Below, piece by piece: positions 13,002 to 22,546 of a DNA stretch of 64,000 nt (its first letter is position 1; each line of letters begins with the position of its first letter). The stretch is from Paucibacter sp963740455 (GTDB lineage: Bacteria; Pseudomonadota; Gammaproteobacteria; Burkholderiales; Burkholderiaceae_C): NCBI GenBank assembly GCA_963740455.1, contig CAVUEF010000005.1, forward strand, positions 1-64,000, read 5' to 3'. Below the pieces are notes generated by a model. It saw only the letters and a program-made list of their open reading frames with translations. It did no database searches and was not told the origin of the DNA. Position numbers and translations under genes: made by a program.

Positions 13002-13943
13002 ATGTTCGAGTTCCTGCTGAAACGCCTGGCGTCGGTCGTGCCGACACTGATTCTGGTGTCGGTGCTGATCTTCGGCCTGCAGCAACTGCTGCCGGGTGAT
13101 CCGGCCATGGTGCTGGCCGGCGAAGAGCAGGACCCGACCGTGGTGGCGTATCTGCGCGTCAAGCTGCATCTGGACAAGCCGCTGCCAGTGCGCTACGGCT
13201 ACTGGGTGGCCGGCGTGCTCCAGGGCGATCTGGGCGAATCGATCCGCAGCCAGGAGCCGGTGCTGACGCTGGTGCTGCAAAAGCTGCCGGTCACCGTCGA
13301 GCTCGCGTTGTTGGCTTTTGCGATTGCGCTGTTGATCGGCATTCCGGCGGGTGTGGTCTCGGCGGTCGGCCGAGGCACGGCCTGGGACGCGCTGGCCAAC
13401 GGTTTTTCGCTGTGGGGCATCTCCACCCCGAACTTCTGGCTCGGCATTCTGCTCATCATGCTGTTCTCGGTGCAACTGGGCTGGCTGCCTGCGTCGGGCT
13501 ATGTGAGTCCGTTCGAGGATTTGCGCGCCAATCTGGCGGCGATGATCATGCCGGCCTTCGTGCTCGGCAACGGCATCGCCGGCGTGCTGATGCGCCATAC
13601 ACGCAGCGCGATGCTGCAAGTGCTGTCGGCAGACTACGTGCGCACCGCGCGCGCCAAGGGTTTGAGTGAGCGTGTGGTGGTGCTCAAGCATGCGCTGCGC
13701 AATGCGCTCACGCCCATCATCACGCTCGGCGCGCTCGAGCTCGGCACGCTGCTGTCGGGCGCGGTGCTGACCGAGCAGGTGTTCACGATTCCCGGTTTCG
13801 GCAAGCTCGTGGTCGATTCGGTGTTCAACCGCGACTACGCGGTCGTGCAGGGCGTCGTGCTCGTCACCGCGACGGCCTACATCACGCTGAACCTGCTGGC
13901 CGATCTGGCCTACTTTGCGGTGAATCCGAAACTGAGGTCCTGA
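13002..13943 (+). CDS. Peptide ABC transporter permease (DppB type)
   Basis: This 313-residue inner-membrane permease has six predicted helices. It begins MFEFLLKRLASVVPTLILVS, as DppB proteins do. It has the GDLGESI loop and the EAA-type motif YVRTARAKGLSERVVVLKHALRNAL in the cytoplasmic loop, which contacts the ATPases, followed by IPGFGKLVVDSVFNRDY. It pairs with the next gene to form the channel. The stop overlaps the following ATG. Confidence 0.93.
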   Translation: MFEFLLKRLASVVPTLILVSVLIFGLQQLLPGDPAMVLAGEEQDPTVVAYLRVKLHLDKPLPVRYGYWVAGVLQGDLGESIRSQEPVLTLVLQKLPVTVELALLAFAIALLIGIPAGVVSAVGRGTAWDALANGFSLWGISTPNFWLGILLIMLFSVQLGWLPASGYVSPFEDLRANLAAMIMPAFVLGNGIAGVLMRHTRSAMLQVLSADYVRTARAKGLSERVVVLKHALRNALTPIITLGALELGTLLSGAVLTEQVFTIPGFGKLVVDSVFNRDYAVVQGVVLVTATAYITLNLLADLAYFAVNPKLRS

Positions 13944-14830
13944 TGAGCGCGATGGCCATGACTTCAACAGCCAAACCGCTGCCCAAGCGCGAGGCCGGCC
14001 CCTGGCGGCGCGCCTTGCGCAAGCTGACGCGACGGCGCAGCGCCTTGTTCGGCGCGGCGGTCGTGCTGGGTTTTGTCGTGCTGGCGCTGTTTGCCGGCTG
14101 GATCGCGCCCTTGGATCCGATCGCCACCAGTTGGGGCGACATCCGCAAAGCGCCCTCTGGCGCACACTGGTTCGGCACCGACGAGCTTGGCCGCGACGTG
14201 CTGTCGCGCGTGATCTGGGGCACGCAAGCCTCGCTGCTGGCCGGCATGGTGTCGGTGTCGATTGCGCTCATGCTGGGTGTACCGATCGGCCTAGCGGCGG
14301 GTTTTCTGGGCGGCGCGGTGGACGTGGTCATCTCGCGCGTCACCGACGCCTTTCTGGCCTGCCCGTTCCTGATTCTGGCGATTGCCATGGCGGCCTTTCT
14401 CGGCCCCAGCCTGACCAACGCGATGATCGCCATCGGCGTGTCGGCGACGCCGATCTTCGTGCGTCTGACGCGCGCCCAGGTCATCAATGTCAAGGTCGAG
14501 GACTATGTCGAGGCGGCGCGCGCGGTGGGCAATCCGCCCTGGCGCATCGCCTTGCGTCATGTGCTGCCCAACGTCACCGCGCCGCTCATCGTGCAGGCCA
14601 CGCTGTCGGTCGCGGCGGCGGTGATTGCTGAGGCAAGCCTGTCCTTTCTGGGCCTGGGTCAGCAGCCGCCCGCGCCGAGCTGGGGCAGCATGCTCAATAC
14701 CGCGAAGAACTACATTGACAACGCGCCCTGGATGGCGGTCTGGCCGGGGCTGGCGATCTTTCTGCTGGTGCTCGCCTTCAACCTGCTCGGCGACGGCTTG
14801 CGCGACGCGCTCGACCCGAGACAGCGCTGA
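13943..14830 (+). CDS. Peptide ABC transporter permease (DppC type)
   Basis: This 295-residue permease has the N-terminal OppC-N segment (LRKLTRRRSALFGAAVVLGF), the FGTDELGRDVLSRVIWG motif, and an EAA loop (YVEAARAVGNPPWRIALRHVLPN). The C-terminal ANSW-type sequence (SFLGLGQQPPAPSWG) is also present. It is the last gene of the importer operon. Thirteen bases separate its stop from the convergent CoA-transferase stop, and no terminator hairpin is evident there. Confidence 0.93.
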   Translation: MSAMAMTSTAKPLPKREAGPWRRALRKLTRRRSALFGAAVVLGFVVLALFAGWIAPLDPIATSWGDIRKAPSGAHWFGTDELGRDVLSRVIWGTQASLLAGMVSVSIALMLGVPIGLAAGFLGGAVDVVISRVTDAFLACPFLILAIAMAAFLGPSLTNAMIAIGVSATPIFVRLTRAQVINVKVEDYVEAARAVGNPPWRIALRHVLPNVTAPLIVQATLSVAAAVIAEASLSFLGLGQQPPAPSWGSMLNTAKNYIDNAPWMAVWPGLAIFLLVLAFNLLGDGLRDALDPRQR

Positions 14831-14843
14831 TGCAGGCCACGCC

Positions 14844-15962
14844 TCACGGTTGAGGTGGCGCCGCGGCGTCAGCCAGGCCGAGCTCGCGCAGGATCTGCTG
14901 CGTATGCGCGCCCACCGCAGGGCTGGTTTGCGGCACGCGCGCCGGGGTTCTTGAAAAACGCGGCGCGGGTGCCGGCTGCTGCTGCCCGTCGACCTCGACA
15001 AAATTGCCGCGCGCCTGGTTGTGCGGGTGCAAGGGTGCTTCGGCCAGGCTCAGCACCGGCGCAACGCAGGCGTCGCTGCCTTCGAGCAGCTGGCACCATG
15101 CATCACGGCTGCGCGTCTTGATGCGCTCGGCCACTCTGGAGCGCAAAGCAGGCCAGTCGCGGGTCTGGTATTGGCGCGACACATCGACCTCGTCGAGCCC
15201 GAGCCGGCGCATCAGCTCGGCATAGAACTGTGGCTCGATGGCGCCCAGGCTGATCTGCTTGCCGTCAGCGCATTCGAAGACGTCGTAGAAAGGCGCGCTG
15301 TGCAGAAAGAAATTCTGCTCAGGGCTGTCGCGCCAGACGCCTTGCGCGCGCAGGCTGTGGATCAACGTGGCCAGGGTGTTCACGCCGTCGACCATGGCCG
15401 CGTCAATCACCTGTCCCTGGCCTGAGGTGCGCGCTTCCAGCAGCGCGCATACCAGTCCGTAGGCCAGGAACATCGCGCCGCCCGCCATGTCGCCGATCAG
15501 GGTGGCAGGAATGGTCGGCAGCGCGCCAGGCCGTGCCGACAGGCTGAGCGCGCCGGTCAAGGCGACATAGTTGATGTCGTGGCCGGCGGCGTGCGCCAGC
15601 GGTCCGCTCTGGCCCCAGCCAGTCACGCGCCCATAGACGAGTCGCGCATTGCGCTGGCGCACCACGTCGGGTCCGAGCCCGAGGCGCTCCATCACACCGG
15701 GTCGATAGCCTTCGATCAGCGCGTCGGCGCTGTCGAGCAGGTGCAGCGCGGCGTCCAAGCCGCTCGCCTGCTTCAGGTCCAGCAGCATCGAACGTTTGCC
15801 GCGGTTCGACATGCCGCCGCCTCCGACATTGGCTGCGGCGTTTGCGCGCTCGATGACAATCACGTCGGCGCCCATGTCGGCCAGCAGCATGCCGCAAAAA
15901 GGGCCCGGACCGATGCCGGCAAACTCGATCACACGCAGGCCTGCCAGCGGTCCTTGGCTCAT
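14844..15962 (-). CDS. CaiB/BaiF CoA-transferase family protein (alpha-methylacyl-CoA racemase-like)
   Basis: This 372-residue soluble class III CoA-transferase-fold enzyme begins MSQGPLAGLRVIEFAGIGPGPFCGMLLADMGADVI. It has the GGGMSNRGKRSMLLDLK segment, a GYRPGVMERLGLGPD motif and GHDINYVALTGAL, which fits the alpha-methylacyl-CoA racemase (AMACR) subgroup best. The start was set by AGGAG eight bases upstream; a longer frame adds 27 residues lacking homology features. AMACR-type enzymes epimerise 2-methylacyl-CoA in branched-chain fatty-acid breakdown. The exact substrate here is unknown. It stands alone, divergent from greB with 90 bp between starts. Confidence 0.88.
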   Translation of the reverse strand: MSQGPLAGLRVIEFAGIGPGPFCGMLLADMGADVIVIERANAAANVGGGGMSNRGKRSMLLDLKQASGLDAALHLLDSADALIEGYRPGVMERLGLGPDVVRQRNARLVYGRVTGWGQSGPLAHAAGHDINYVALTGALSLSARPGALPTIPATLIGDMAGGAMFLAYGLVCALLEARTSGQGQVIDAAMVDGVNTLATLIHSLRAQGVWRDSPEQNFFLHSAPFYDVFECADGKQISLGAIEPQFYAELMRRLGLDEVDVSRQYQTRDWPALRSRVAERIKTRSRDAWCQLLEGSDACVAPVLSLAEAPLHPHNQARGNFVEVDGQQQPAPAPRFSRTPARVPQTSPAVGAHTQQILRELGLADAAAPPQP

Positions 15963-16052
15963 CCTTGTCTCCTCTGTTGGTTCGGTGGCGAGGTCGCCGC
16001 GCAGCGGCGCACGCTCATGCCGGGTATTCATGGTCAGCGTCACAATACACGC

Positions 16053-16619
16053 ATGAGCAAGGCATTCACCAAAGAGAGCGACGGCGAAGACGACGAGGAC
16101 ATGGCGCTGCCAGCCATTCCTCCCGGCACGCGCAATTACCTGACGCCCAAGGGCTATGCCGACCTGCGCGCCGAATTCATGGAATTGCTCGACGTCGAGC
16201 GGCCCAAGATCGTCGAGGTTGTGTCATGGGCCGCAAAGAACGGCGATCGCTCCGAGAATGGTGACTATCTCTACGGCAAGAAGCGCTTGCGCGAAATCGA
16301 CCGGCGCCTGCGCTTTCTGACCAAACGGCTCGACATTGCCGAGGTGGCCGACCCCAGCATTCATCACGGCAGTGACCAGGTTTTTTTTGGCGCGACGGTG
16401 TCGTATTTGAGTGCGCGCGGCGACGCGCGCACCATCACCATCAAGGGCATTGACGAGGCCGACAATTTGAAAGGCGAGGTGAGCTGGGTTGCGCCGATTG
16501 CACGGGCCTTGCTGAAGGCGCGCGTGGGCGACGAGGTGCAACTGATGACGCCCGGCGGGCTGGAAAAAATCGAAGTGCTCGAGGTCAGCTATCCGTTGCC
16601 CGAGCCTGCACGCAACTAA
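16053..16619 (+). CDS. greB: Transcription elongation factor GreB
   Basis: This 188-residue protein rescues backtracked RNA polymerase by stimulating transcript cleavage. It shows the Gre N-terminal coiled coil (YADLRAEFMELLDVERPKIVEVVSWAAKNGDRSENGDYLYGKKRLREIDRR, positions about 34-83) with the conserved acidic tip, and the C-terminal FKBP-like domain (VSWVAPIARALLKARVGDEVQL). The GDRSENGDYLYGKKRLREID pattern is GreB rather than GreA. The charged N-terminal extension (KESDGEDDED) is common in Burkholderiales. It ends 4 bp inside the convergent spoT stop. Confidence 0.95.
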   Translation: MSKAFTKESDGEDDEDMALPAIPPGTRNYLTPKGYADLRAEFMELLDVERPKIVEVVSWAAKNGDRSENGDYLYGKKRLREIDRRLRFLTKRLDIAEVADPSIHHGSDQVFFGATVSYLSARGDARTITIKGIDEADNLKGEVSWVAPIARALLKARVGDEVQLMTPGGLEKIEVLEVSYPLPEPARN

Positions 16620-18892
16620 GGCTTGACGCGCCAAATCCGCAAGGTCGAATGGCTGCGTTTGAGGATGCGCAGCACCTCGGCCAGGTGCAGGCGGTCGCGC
16701 ACGCTCAGCAGCAGTTTGAGCTCGGCGGTTTCGCCCTGGGCATCGTCGGCCATGGCGATGTGAACGATGTCGGCCTCGGCCGCGCCCACCGCCGCCGCCA
16801 CTTGGGCGAGCACCCCCTTGCCATTGCGCAGCAGCACCCCCACTTCGGCGTCGAACGGACGCGTCAGCTCCTCGGCCCAGCTCACCTTGATCCACTGCTC
16901 GCGGTCTCGCTGCAGCAGGCGACGCCCGACGCCGCACTCCCGCGTGTGCACGATCAGGCCTTCGCCGCGACCCAGATAGCCGGCGATCTGGTCGCCCGGA
17001 ATCGGATGGCAGCATGGGGCCAGTTGCACCGATGCGCCCTCGCTGCCGTCGATGCTGAGTTCCTGGTTGGTTGCCATGATGTCCTGCTCGAAGCGGCCCA
17101 GCGTCATCGTCACCGCATCGGGTTTTGCGCCTTGTTCACTGAGCAGGCGTGCGAGCCGTCTGGCCACAATGGAAGCGAGCTTGCGGCCCAATGAGATATC
17201 GACCATCAGATCGTCGACCTGGCGGTTGCCGCTCCAGCGTGTCAGGGCCTGCCACAAGGCATTCGCACTGGCGTCATCCGGGCTGAGGCTGGGCAGATTC
17301 AGGCCTTCGGCGCGCAAGGCCTGGCTCAGCATCTTCTCGCCCATCAGGCTCGCTTCATCGTGCTCAAGCGTCTTGAGGAAATGGCGGATCTTGGAGCGCG
17401 CGCGGCCGGTGCGCACAAAACTCAACCAGGCCGGATTGGGGCGCGCGCCGCTGGCGGTGACTATGGTCACCACGTCGCCGCTGTGCAGCTCGGTGCGCAG
17501 CGGCACCGGTTCGTCGTTCACATGGGCTGCCACGCAATGATCGCCCACGTCGGAGTGGATGGCGTAGGCAAAGTCCACCGGCGTGGCGCCGCGCGGCAAG
17601 GCCAGAATTCTGGACTTGGGCGTGAACACATAGACCGCGTCGGGGAACAAGTCGATCTTGACATGCTCAAGAAATTCGTTCGCGTCGCGCGTTTCGTCCT
17701 GGATGTCGACGAGCGACTGCAGCCAGCGCGAACCCATGCGCTGCGCCTCGGAGATACCGGCTTCGTCGACCTTGTACAACCAATGCGCAGCGATGCCTTG
17801 CTCGGCCACGCTGTGCATGGGCACGGTGCGGATCTGGAACTCGACCGGCGTGCCCACCGGGCTCACCAGCGTGGTGTGCAGCGACTGGTAGCCGTTGGGC
17901 TTGGGGATGGCGATGTAATCCTTGAAGCGACCCGGTTGCGGCTTGTACAACTGGTGCAAAGCGCCCAGCACCAGATAGCATTCGGGCAGGGTTTCGACGA
18001 CGATGCGAAAACCGAAGATGTCGCTGACCTGGGCAAAGCTCAGGTGCTTGTCCTTCATCTTGCGAAAGATCGAATACAGGGTCTTCTCACGCCCGTGCAC
18101 CTTGACCTTGATGTCGGCCTTGGCCAGTGTGTCCAGCACATCGCGCTCGATGCGCGACACCATGTCGCGCCGGTTGCCGCGGGCTTTTTCAATGGCCTTG
18201 TTCAACGCCGCAAAACGCCAGGGATAGATGTATTGGAAGGCCAGGCCTTGCAGCTCGCGGTAGGTCTGATTCAGCCCCAAGCGGTGCGCAATCGGTGCGT
18301 AGATGTCGAGCGTTTCGCGTGCGATACGCTGGCTCTTTTCAGGCGTCATCGAGACCATCGTGCGCATATTGTGCAAACGGTCAGCCAGCTTGATGAGGAT
18401 GACCCGCACGTCGCGCGCCATCGCCAGCAGCATCTTTCGGAACGATTCGGCCTGCGATTCCTCCTTGGTCGAAAACTGCAACTTGTCGAGCTTGGTCAGT
18501 CCATCGACCAATTCGGCGGTCGGCGCGTCGAAGCGCTGGAGCAGTTCCACCTTGGTGATGCCGCAGTCTTCCATCGCATCGTGCATCAACGCGGCCATGA
18601 TGGCTTGCGCGTCCAGGCGCCAGTCGGCACAGATGCCGGCCACTGCCAGCGGGTGCGTGATATAGGGCAGGCCGCTGGCACGGAACTGGCCCAGATGCGC
18701 CTCATCGGCAAATTTGTAGGCCTCGCGCACGCGCTTGATGTCGGCCTTGCCCAGGTAGCCGAGCTTGTGGGTCAAGGCGTCAAACGACGCTGCCTCGGCG
18801 TCGCTGGGCTGGCTGCCGTGCGACGTGCGCAGTCCCGGCAAGCCTGACAAGGCGGCGGGAAGTCGTGCGGCGGCGAATGATCTGAGACCCAT
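16616..18892 (-). CDS. spoT: Bifunctional (p)ppGpp synthetase/hydrolase SpoT
   Basis: This 758-residue RelA/SpoT homologue controls stringent-response alarmone levels. The hydrolase HD domain is intact, with His80 in YITHP, HD at 104-105 and ED at 108-109. Next come the synthetase domain (IFGFRIVVE, YIAIPKPNGYQSLHTT), a TGS domain (VYVFTPKSRILALPRGATPVDFAYAIH) and a C-terminal ACT domain. Both activities should therefore be present, as in SpoT and unlike RelA. It lies downstream of rpoZ and gmk in the usual betaproteobacterial order, separated from rpoZ by two hairpins that would limit read-through. Confidence 0.94.
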   Translation of the reverse strand: MGLRSFAAARLPAALSGLPGLRTSHGSQPSDAEAASFDALTHKLGYLGKADIKRVREAYKFADEAHLGQFRASGLPYITHPLAVAGICADWRLDAQAIMAALMHDAMEDCGITKVELLQRFDAPTAELVDGLTKLDKLQFSTKEESQAESFRKMLLAMARDVRVILIKLADRLHNMRTMVSMTPEKSQRIARETLDIYAPIAHRLGLNQTYRELQGLAFQYIYPWRFAALNKAIEKARGNRRDMVSRIERDVLDTLAKADIKVKVHGREKTLYSIFRKMKDKHLSFAQVSDIFGFRIVVETLPECYLVLGALHQLYKPQPGRFKDYIAIPKPNGYQSLHTTLVSPVGTPVEFQIRTVPMHSVAEQGIAAHWLYKVDEAGISEAQRMGSRWLQSLVDIQDETRDANEFLEHVKIDLFPDAVYVFTPKSRILALPRGATPVDFAYAIHSDVGDHCVAAHVNDEPVPLRTELHSGDVVTIVTASGARPNPAWLSFVRTGRARSKIRHFLKTLEHDEASLMGEKMLSQALRAEGLNLPSLSPDDASANALWQALTRWSGNRQVDDLMVDISLGRKLASIVARRLARLLSEQGAKPDAVTMTLGRFEQDIMATNQELSIDGSEGASVQLAPCCHPIPGDQIAGYLGRGEGLIVHTRECGVGRRLLQRDREQWIKVSWAEELTRPFDAEVGVLLRNGKGVLAQVAAAVGAAEADIVHIAMADDAQGETAELKLLLSVRDRLHLAEVLRILKRSHSTLRIWRVKP

Positions 18893-18919
18893 GCCTTGAA
18901 TTTACAGGAAACCGCTGCG

Positions 18920-18950
18920 CTGCGCGGCCCGTCGGGCCCAGGCCGCGCAG
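18920..18950. other. Perfect 10-bp inverted repeat between rpoZ and spoT
   Basis: CTGCGCGGCC and GGCCGCGCAG flank an 11-base loop. It sits between the rpoZ terminator and the spoT start, on the spoT leader side, so it could act as an attenuator or leader hairpin. No T-tract follows on the spoT strand. Confidence 0.55.
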
Positions 18951-18979
18951 AAATGAAAACGGGCGCCAGGGCGCCCGTT
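18951..18979 (-). terminator. Terminator downstream of rpoZ
   Basis: On the minus strand, AACGGGCGCC pairs with GGCGCCCGTT, followed by TTTTCATTT. It lies 23 bp beyond the rpoZ stop. Confidence 0.75.
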
Positions 18980-19001
18980 ATGTAATCCGGCTGCGAAAAT
19001 C

Positions 19002-19205
19002 TCAGAGCGGCACTTTGCGAAGCATTTCGATGCCGACCACGCCAGCGGCGATTTCGCGCAGTGCGGTCACGCCGGGCTTGTTCTTGGACTCGACCTTGGG
19101 CGTATGCCCTTGGCTGAGCATGCGGGCGCGATATGTCGCGGCCAGCACCAACTGAAAGCGGTTGGGTATCTTGGTCAGACAGTCTTCGACGGTGATGCGT
19201 GCCAT
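19002..19205 (-). CDS. rpoZ: RNA polymerase omega subunit
   Basis: This 67-residue protein begins MARITVEDCLTKIPNRFQLVLAATYRARML, the standard omega sequence that clamps the beta-prime subunit and forms one ppGpp site on polymerase. Length is normal for Burkholderiales. It is 24 bp downstream of gmk and upstream of spoT, linking alarmone target and alarmone enzyme in one gene group. Confidence 0.96.
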   Translation of the reverse strand: MARITVEDCLTKIPNRFQLVLAATYRARMLSQGHTPKVESKNKPGVTALREIAAGVVGIEMLRKVPL

Positions 19206-19229
19206 ATTGATGAGTCCGGGGCTAGAGGT

Positions 19230-19850
19230 TCAAGGGAGATCGAGGGCCTGAAACACGGCGGTACGGTTTCGGCGCTGGGCGGCATATTTTAACCTTTGTG
19301 CGTGCACGATCGCTTTCAGGTCAAAAAGCGCGGTCTCGAACGAGGCGTTCACCACCACGAAATCGAAGTGTCGGGCCTGCGCCACCTCGACGCGGGCATT
19401 GAGCATGCGTTGCTCGATCACGGCGTCGGGGTCCTCGCCGCGGCGCTGCAGACGTTGCCGCAATTCATCCCAGCTCGGCGGCAAGATGAAGATCAGCACG
19501 GCGTCGGGGAAGAGCTGTTTGATCTGCCGCGCGCCTTGCCAGTCGATCTCGAGCACAACGTCGCCGCCTTCGGCCACGCGCGCTTCGATCGCCTCGCGCG
19601 ACGTGCCATAGAGATTGCCGTGCACCTCGGCCCATTCGAAGAAGTTGCCGTCCGCCACCATGGCGCGGAACTCCGGCGGCGTGGTGAACCAGTACTCGCG
19701 GCCATGCTGCTCCTGGCCACGGGGAGGGCGCGTGGTGTGCGAGATCGACACCGCCAGCTTGGCGTCGAGCTGAAGCAAGGCCGTCACCAGGCTGGACTTG
19801 CCTGCGCCACTGGGTGCTGCGATCACAAAGAGATTGCCGGGATATTCCAT
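19230..19850 (-). CDS. gmk: Guanylate kinase
   Basis: This 206-residue enzyme phosphorylates GMP to GDP in purine metabolism. Features are the P-loop APSGAGKSSL near residue 9, the GMP-binding stretch SHTTRPPRGQEQHGREYWF, FEWAEVHGNLYGTS and IDWQGARQIK. The start MEYPGNLFVIAAP matches family N-termini; longer in-frame starts add an unrelated QMQMQSQAQ-rich stretch. In related genomes yicC lies directly upstream. Here yicC is about 24 kb away at 44.1 kb, with the island between, so gmk must use a promoter inside the 497-bp upstream region or within the island end. Confidence 0.96.
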   Translation of the reverse strand: MEYPGNLFVIAAPSGAGKSSLVTALLQLDAKLAVSISHTTRPPRGQEQHGREYWFTTPPEFRAMVADGNFFEWAEVHGNLYGTSREAIEARVAEGGDVVLEIDWQGARQIKQLFPDAVLIFILPPSWDELRQRLQRRGEDPDAVIEQRMLNARVEVAQARHFDFVVVNASFETALFDLKAIVHAQRLKYAAQRRNRTAVFQALDLP

Positions 19851-20347
19851 GTTCGGTCTGCCTTGCGCTTGCGATTGCATTTGCATTTGCCCGCCTCGAT
19901 CGGGCTGCCGGCAGTATGCAGGCTTGCAACCTCGATTGTTGTCGACCCTGTCGCATACAGGCATTGCGGGCATTCTTTGCGGCAGGGATGTGCAGGTCGG
20001 CACAAGGTGTCGATTCTACGCAGGGCAGCCACGCCGCGTACTGCACACGTGGCCTGTCCGGTTGCCTTGCCAGCGCCTCCGACGCAAGCGTGAATGGCGC
20101 AGCTGCCTGTCCGTTCGCCGGTTCGACCCACCTTCTGCGTCTGCTAGCGCACAGACGCGCAACCTGCAACGCGCGCACCGTCAAGCTGGGCACCGCCTGA
20201 CTTGAACTCCTCCTGGTTCGGCTTCGCGCACACAGGGGCAGCCACCTTTTCCGGGCGCTGTCGCAAGCAACGGTGAAAGGCGGGTTTGCCCAGCACGTAC
20301 GTCGCCACGACCCACTGGCACTGGTTACACATCAAAGGAGGATCTGG
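19851..20347. other. 497-bp non-coding stretch at the left island border
   Basis: This lies between the divergent starts of gmk and gnd. It includes a short run of degenerate TTGC(G/A)(C/T)T-type repeats at 19862-19890. No convincing gene, terminator or copy of the 21-bp yicC repeat was found. The left junction of the inserted DNA should lie here. Confidence 0.5.
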
Positions 20348-21364
20348 ATGCAAGTCGGCATGATCGGACTGGGGCGGATGGGTGCCAGCATGGTTCGGCG
20401 CTTGCTCAGGGCGGGTCACGTGTGCGTGGTTCACGACGTGCAAGCGTCTGCTGTGGCTGGCCTCGTCAAGGACGGTGCCACGGGGGCTGCGTCGCCGAGG
20501 GAGATGGTTTCGCAGCTTGACCAGCCCCGCACGATCTGGCTGATGGTGCCGGCGGCAGTGGTCGACCAGGCGCTCGGTGAACTTCTGCCCTTGCTGGATG
20601 CGGGCGATATCGTCATCGACGGCGGGAATTCGTACTACCGCGACGATATGCGACGAGGCACGCAACTACAGACCCGCGGCCTTCATTACCTCGACGTCGG
20701 TACCAGCGGTGGCGTTGCCGGCCTGGAGCGCGGCTACTGCCTGATGATCGGTGGCGAAGCTGGTGTGGTCGAGCATTTGCGCCCGATCTTTTCGTCGCTG
20801 GCGCCGGGCATCCAAGCTGCAACGCGAACGCCCGGCCGCCCGGCCGATACGGGTACGGCCGAAGAGGGCTTCCTGCACTGCGGTCCGCACGGGGCAGGGC
20901 ACTTCGTCAAGATGGTCCACAACGGCATCGAATACGGTGTGATGGCGGCGTACGCGGAAGGGCTGAACATCCTGCGCAACGCCAACCTGGGCCAGCGCGA
21001 CCAGCAGCACGACGCCGAGACGACGCCGCTGCGCGACCCCGAGCTGTATCGGTTCGAGATGAATCTGCCCGAGATCACCGAGGTGTGGCGCCGCGGCAGC
21101 GTCATCGGTTCCTGGTTGCTCGACCTCACCGCCACAGCCTTGCTGAAGGATTCCGCACTGGCTGGATACGGCGGCCGTGTGTCGGATTCGGGCGAAGGCC
21201 GCTGGACGATCCAGGCGGCCATCGACGAAGGGGTGCCGGTGCCGGTTCTCAGTGCCGCGCTGTTCGAGCGCTTCGCGTCGCGCGGCAACGCCGACTTCGC
21301 GGACCGGGTGCTGTCGGCGATGCGCTACGAGTTCGGCGGCCATGTCGAAAGGCCGGCGTCATGA
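20348..21364 (+). CDS. gnd: 6-phosphogluconate dehydrogenase (decarboxylating), short form
   Basis: This 338-residue enzyme oxidises 6-phosphogluconate to ribulose 5-phosphate plus CO2. The Rossmann fingerprint is MIGLGRMGASM. Substrate and catalytic motifs are IDGGNSYYRDD, DVGTSGGVAGLERGYCLMIGG and HGAGHFVKMVHNGIEYG, with the catalytic Lys in FVKMVHN. The size fits the short (about 300-340 residue) GntZ/YqeC-like class rather than the 470-residue Gnd. AAAGGAGG lies seven bases before the ATG. It starts a same-strand gene chain continuing through tal, DUF2090 and pgm, with little spacing. The short form often prefers NAD+, but that cannot be read here. Confidence 0.93.
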   Translation: MQVGMIGLGRMGASMVRRLLRAGHVCVVHDVQASAVAGLVKDGATGAASPREMVSQLDQPRTIWLMVPAAVVDQALGELLPLLDAGDIVIDGGNSYYRDDMRRGTQLQTRGLHYLDVGTSGGVAGLERGYCLMIGGEAGVVEHLRPIFSSLAPGIQAATRTPGRPADTGTAEEGFLHCGPHGAGHFVKMVHNGIEYGVMAAYAEGLNILRNANLGQRDQQHDAETTPLRDPELYRFEMNLPEITEVWRRGSVIGSWLLDLTATALLKDSALAGYGGRVSDSGEGRWTIQAAIDEGVPVPVLSAALFERFASRGNADFADRVLSAMRYEFGGHVERPAS

Positions 21365-21450
21365 CATCCACGCAAGACGTCGTGTTCCTGCTCGAAATGG
21401 ACATGGGCAGCCTGTTCACACCCCATGAAAATAGGATGAACCCCAGATGA
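21361..21450 (+). pseudogene. Possible N-terminal remnant of a HAD-family hydrolase
   Basis: A 29-codon frame begins MTSTQDVVFLLEMDMGSLF and overlaps the gnd stop by 4 bp. HAD hydrolases in related islands begin with a VVFLLDVDNTL-type segment, so this looks like a stub left by a deletion. The nucleophile aspartate motif DxD is not preserved (EMD). It is a tentative assignment, and it could be a chance frame. Confidence 0.25.
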
Positions 21451-22546
21451 ACACCAATACCCGCAAGCTGCACGATCTGGGGCAACGCATCTGGCTCGAC
21501 AACATCACGCGCGAGATGCTGAACAACGGCACCTTGGCGCGCTACATCGCGGAGCTTTCGGTGACCGGGCTGACCTCGAACCCCACGATCTTCGAACATG
21601 CGATTGGCAGCGGTGATCTCTACGACGACGCAATCCGAAGGCTGGCGGCCCAAGGTCTCCCTGCGAAGACATCTTCTTCGACCTCGCGCTGCAAGACCTG
21701 ACGCAGGCCGCCGATCTGTTCCGGCCGATCTTCGACGCCAGCGGGGGCGCCGACGGCTGGGTCTCGCTGGAAGTCTCGCCGCTGCTGGCCAACGACAGCG
21801 CCGCAACCATTCAGGCTGCGGCTCGACTCCACAAGCGCGCCGCGCGTCCGAACCTCTTCATCAAGATTCCCGGCACGCCTGAAGGCATTGCGGCGATCGA
21901 GGAGTCGATCTTCGCCGGCGTGCCGGTCAACGTCACGCTGCTGTTCTCGCGCGAGCACTATGTGGCGGCGGCCGAGGCCTATCTGCGCGGCATCGAGCGC
22001 CGCCTCAAAGCGGGTCTCGATCCAAGAGTCGAATCGGTCGCCTCGCTGTTCGTCAGCCGCTGGGATGTCGCGGTGAAGGAGGACCTCCAGCCGCAGCTCC
22101 ACAACCGCCTGGGCATCGCCATCGCCATGAGAACCTACAAGGCCTATCGCGATTTGCTCGGGTCGGAACGCTGGCAACGCCTTGCCGCCGCAGGAGCTCG
22201 CCCGCAACGCCTGCTCTGGGCCAGTACCGGATCCAAGGACCCTGCGTCACGCGACACGCTCTATGTCGAGGCGCTGGCCGCCGGCCAGACGATCGACACG
22301 ATTCCGGAAAAGACGCTGCTCGCGTTCGCCGACCACGGCAAGCTCGGCGCGACCCTGCCCGCCGATGGCGGATATGCTGAAAGCGTGCTCGACGAGTTCA
22401 GGCGCGAAGGTGTCGACGACGAAGCGCTCGCCGCGCGGCTGCAGCGCGAGGGCGTGCAGGCGTTTGCCGAGTCGTGGGGCGCCTTGATGGCACGGATTCG
22501 TGAGAAGGGTTCGCAACCGGCAGCGGCCAGGAAGGCGTCGGCATGA
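21447..22546 (+). pseudogene. tal: Transaldolase with a single-base frameshift
   Basis: The first part (from MNTNTRKLHDLGQRIWLDN, with TGLTSNPTIFEHAI) runs in one frame to a stop at 21701. The rest (CEDIFFDLALQDLTQAADLF onward) continues in the frame one base earlier, from about 21660, through the Schiff-base lysine in NLFIKIPGT and GVPVNVTLLFS to 22546. Deleting no residues and adding one base near 21658-21663 would restore a full-length (about 366-residue) long-type transaldolase, which interconverts sedoheptulose-7-P and glyceraldehyde-3-P. The coding potential is otherwise perfect, so a sequencing error is as likely as recent inactivation. The stop overlaps the next ATG. Confidence 0.88.

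Noticed and set aside
19851..20347. Left copy of the yicC 21-bp repeat
   Set aside because: I looked for an exact copy and found none; AACCTCGATTGTTG is only a weak resemblance.
20200..20347. FNR-type box (TTGAT-N4-ATCAA) before gnd
   Set aside because: No close match was seen by eye in this region or before the metal genes.
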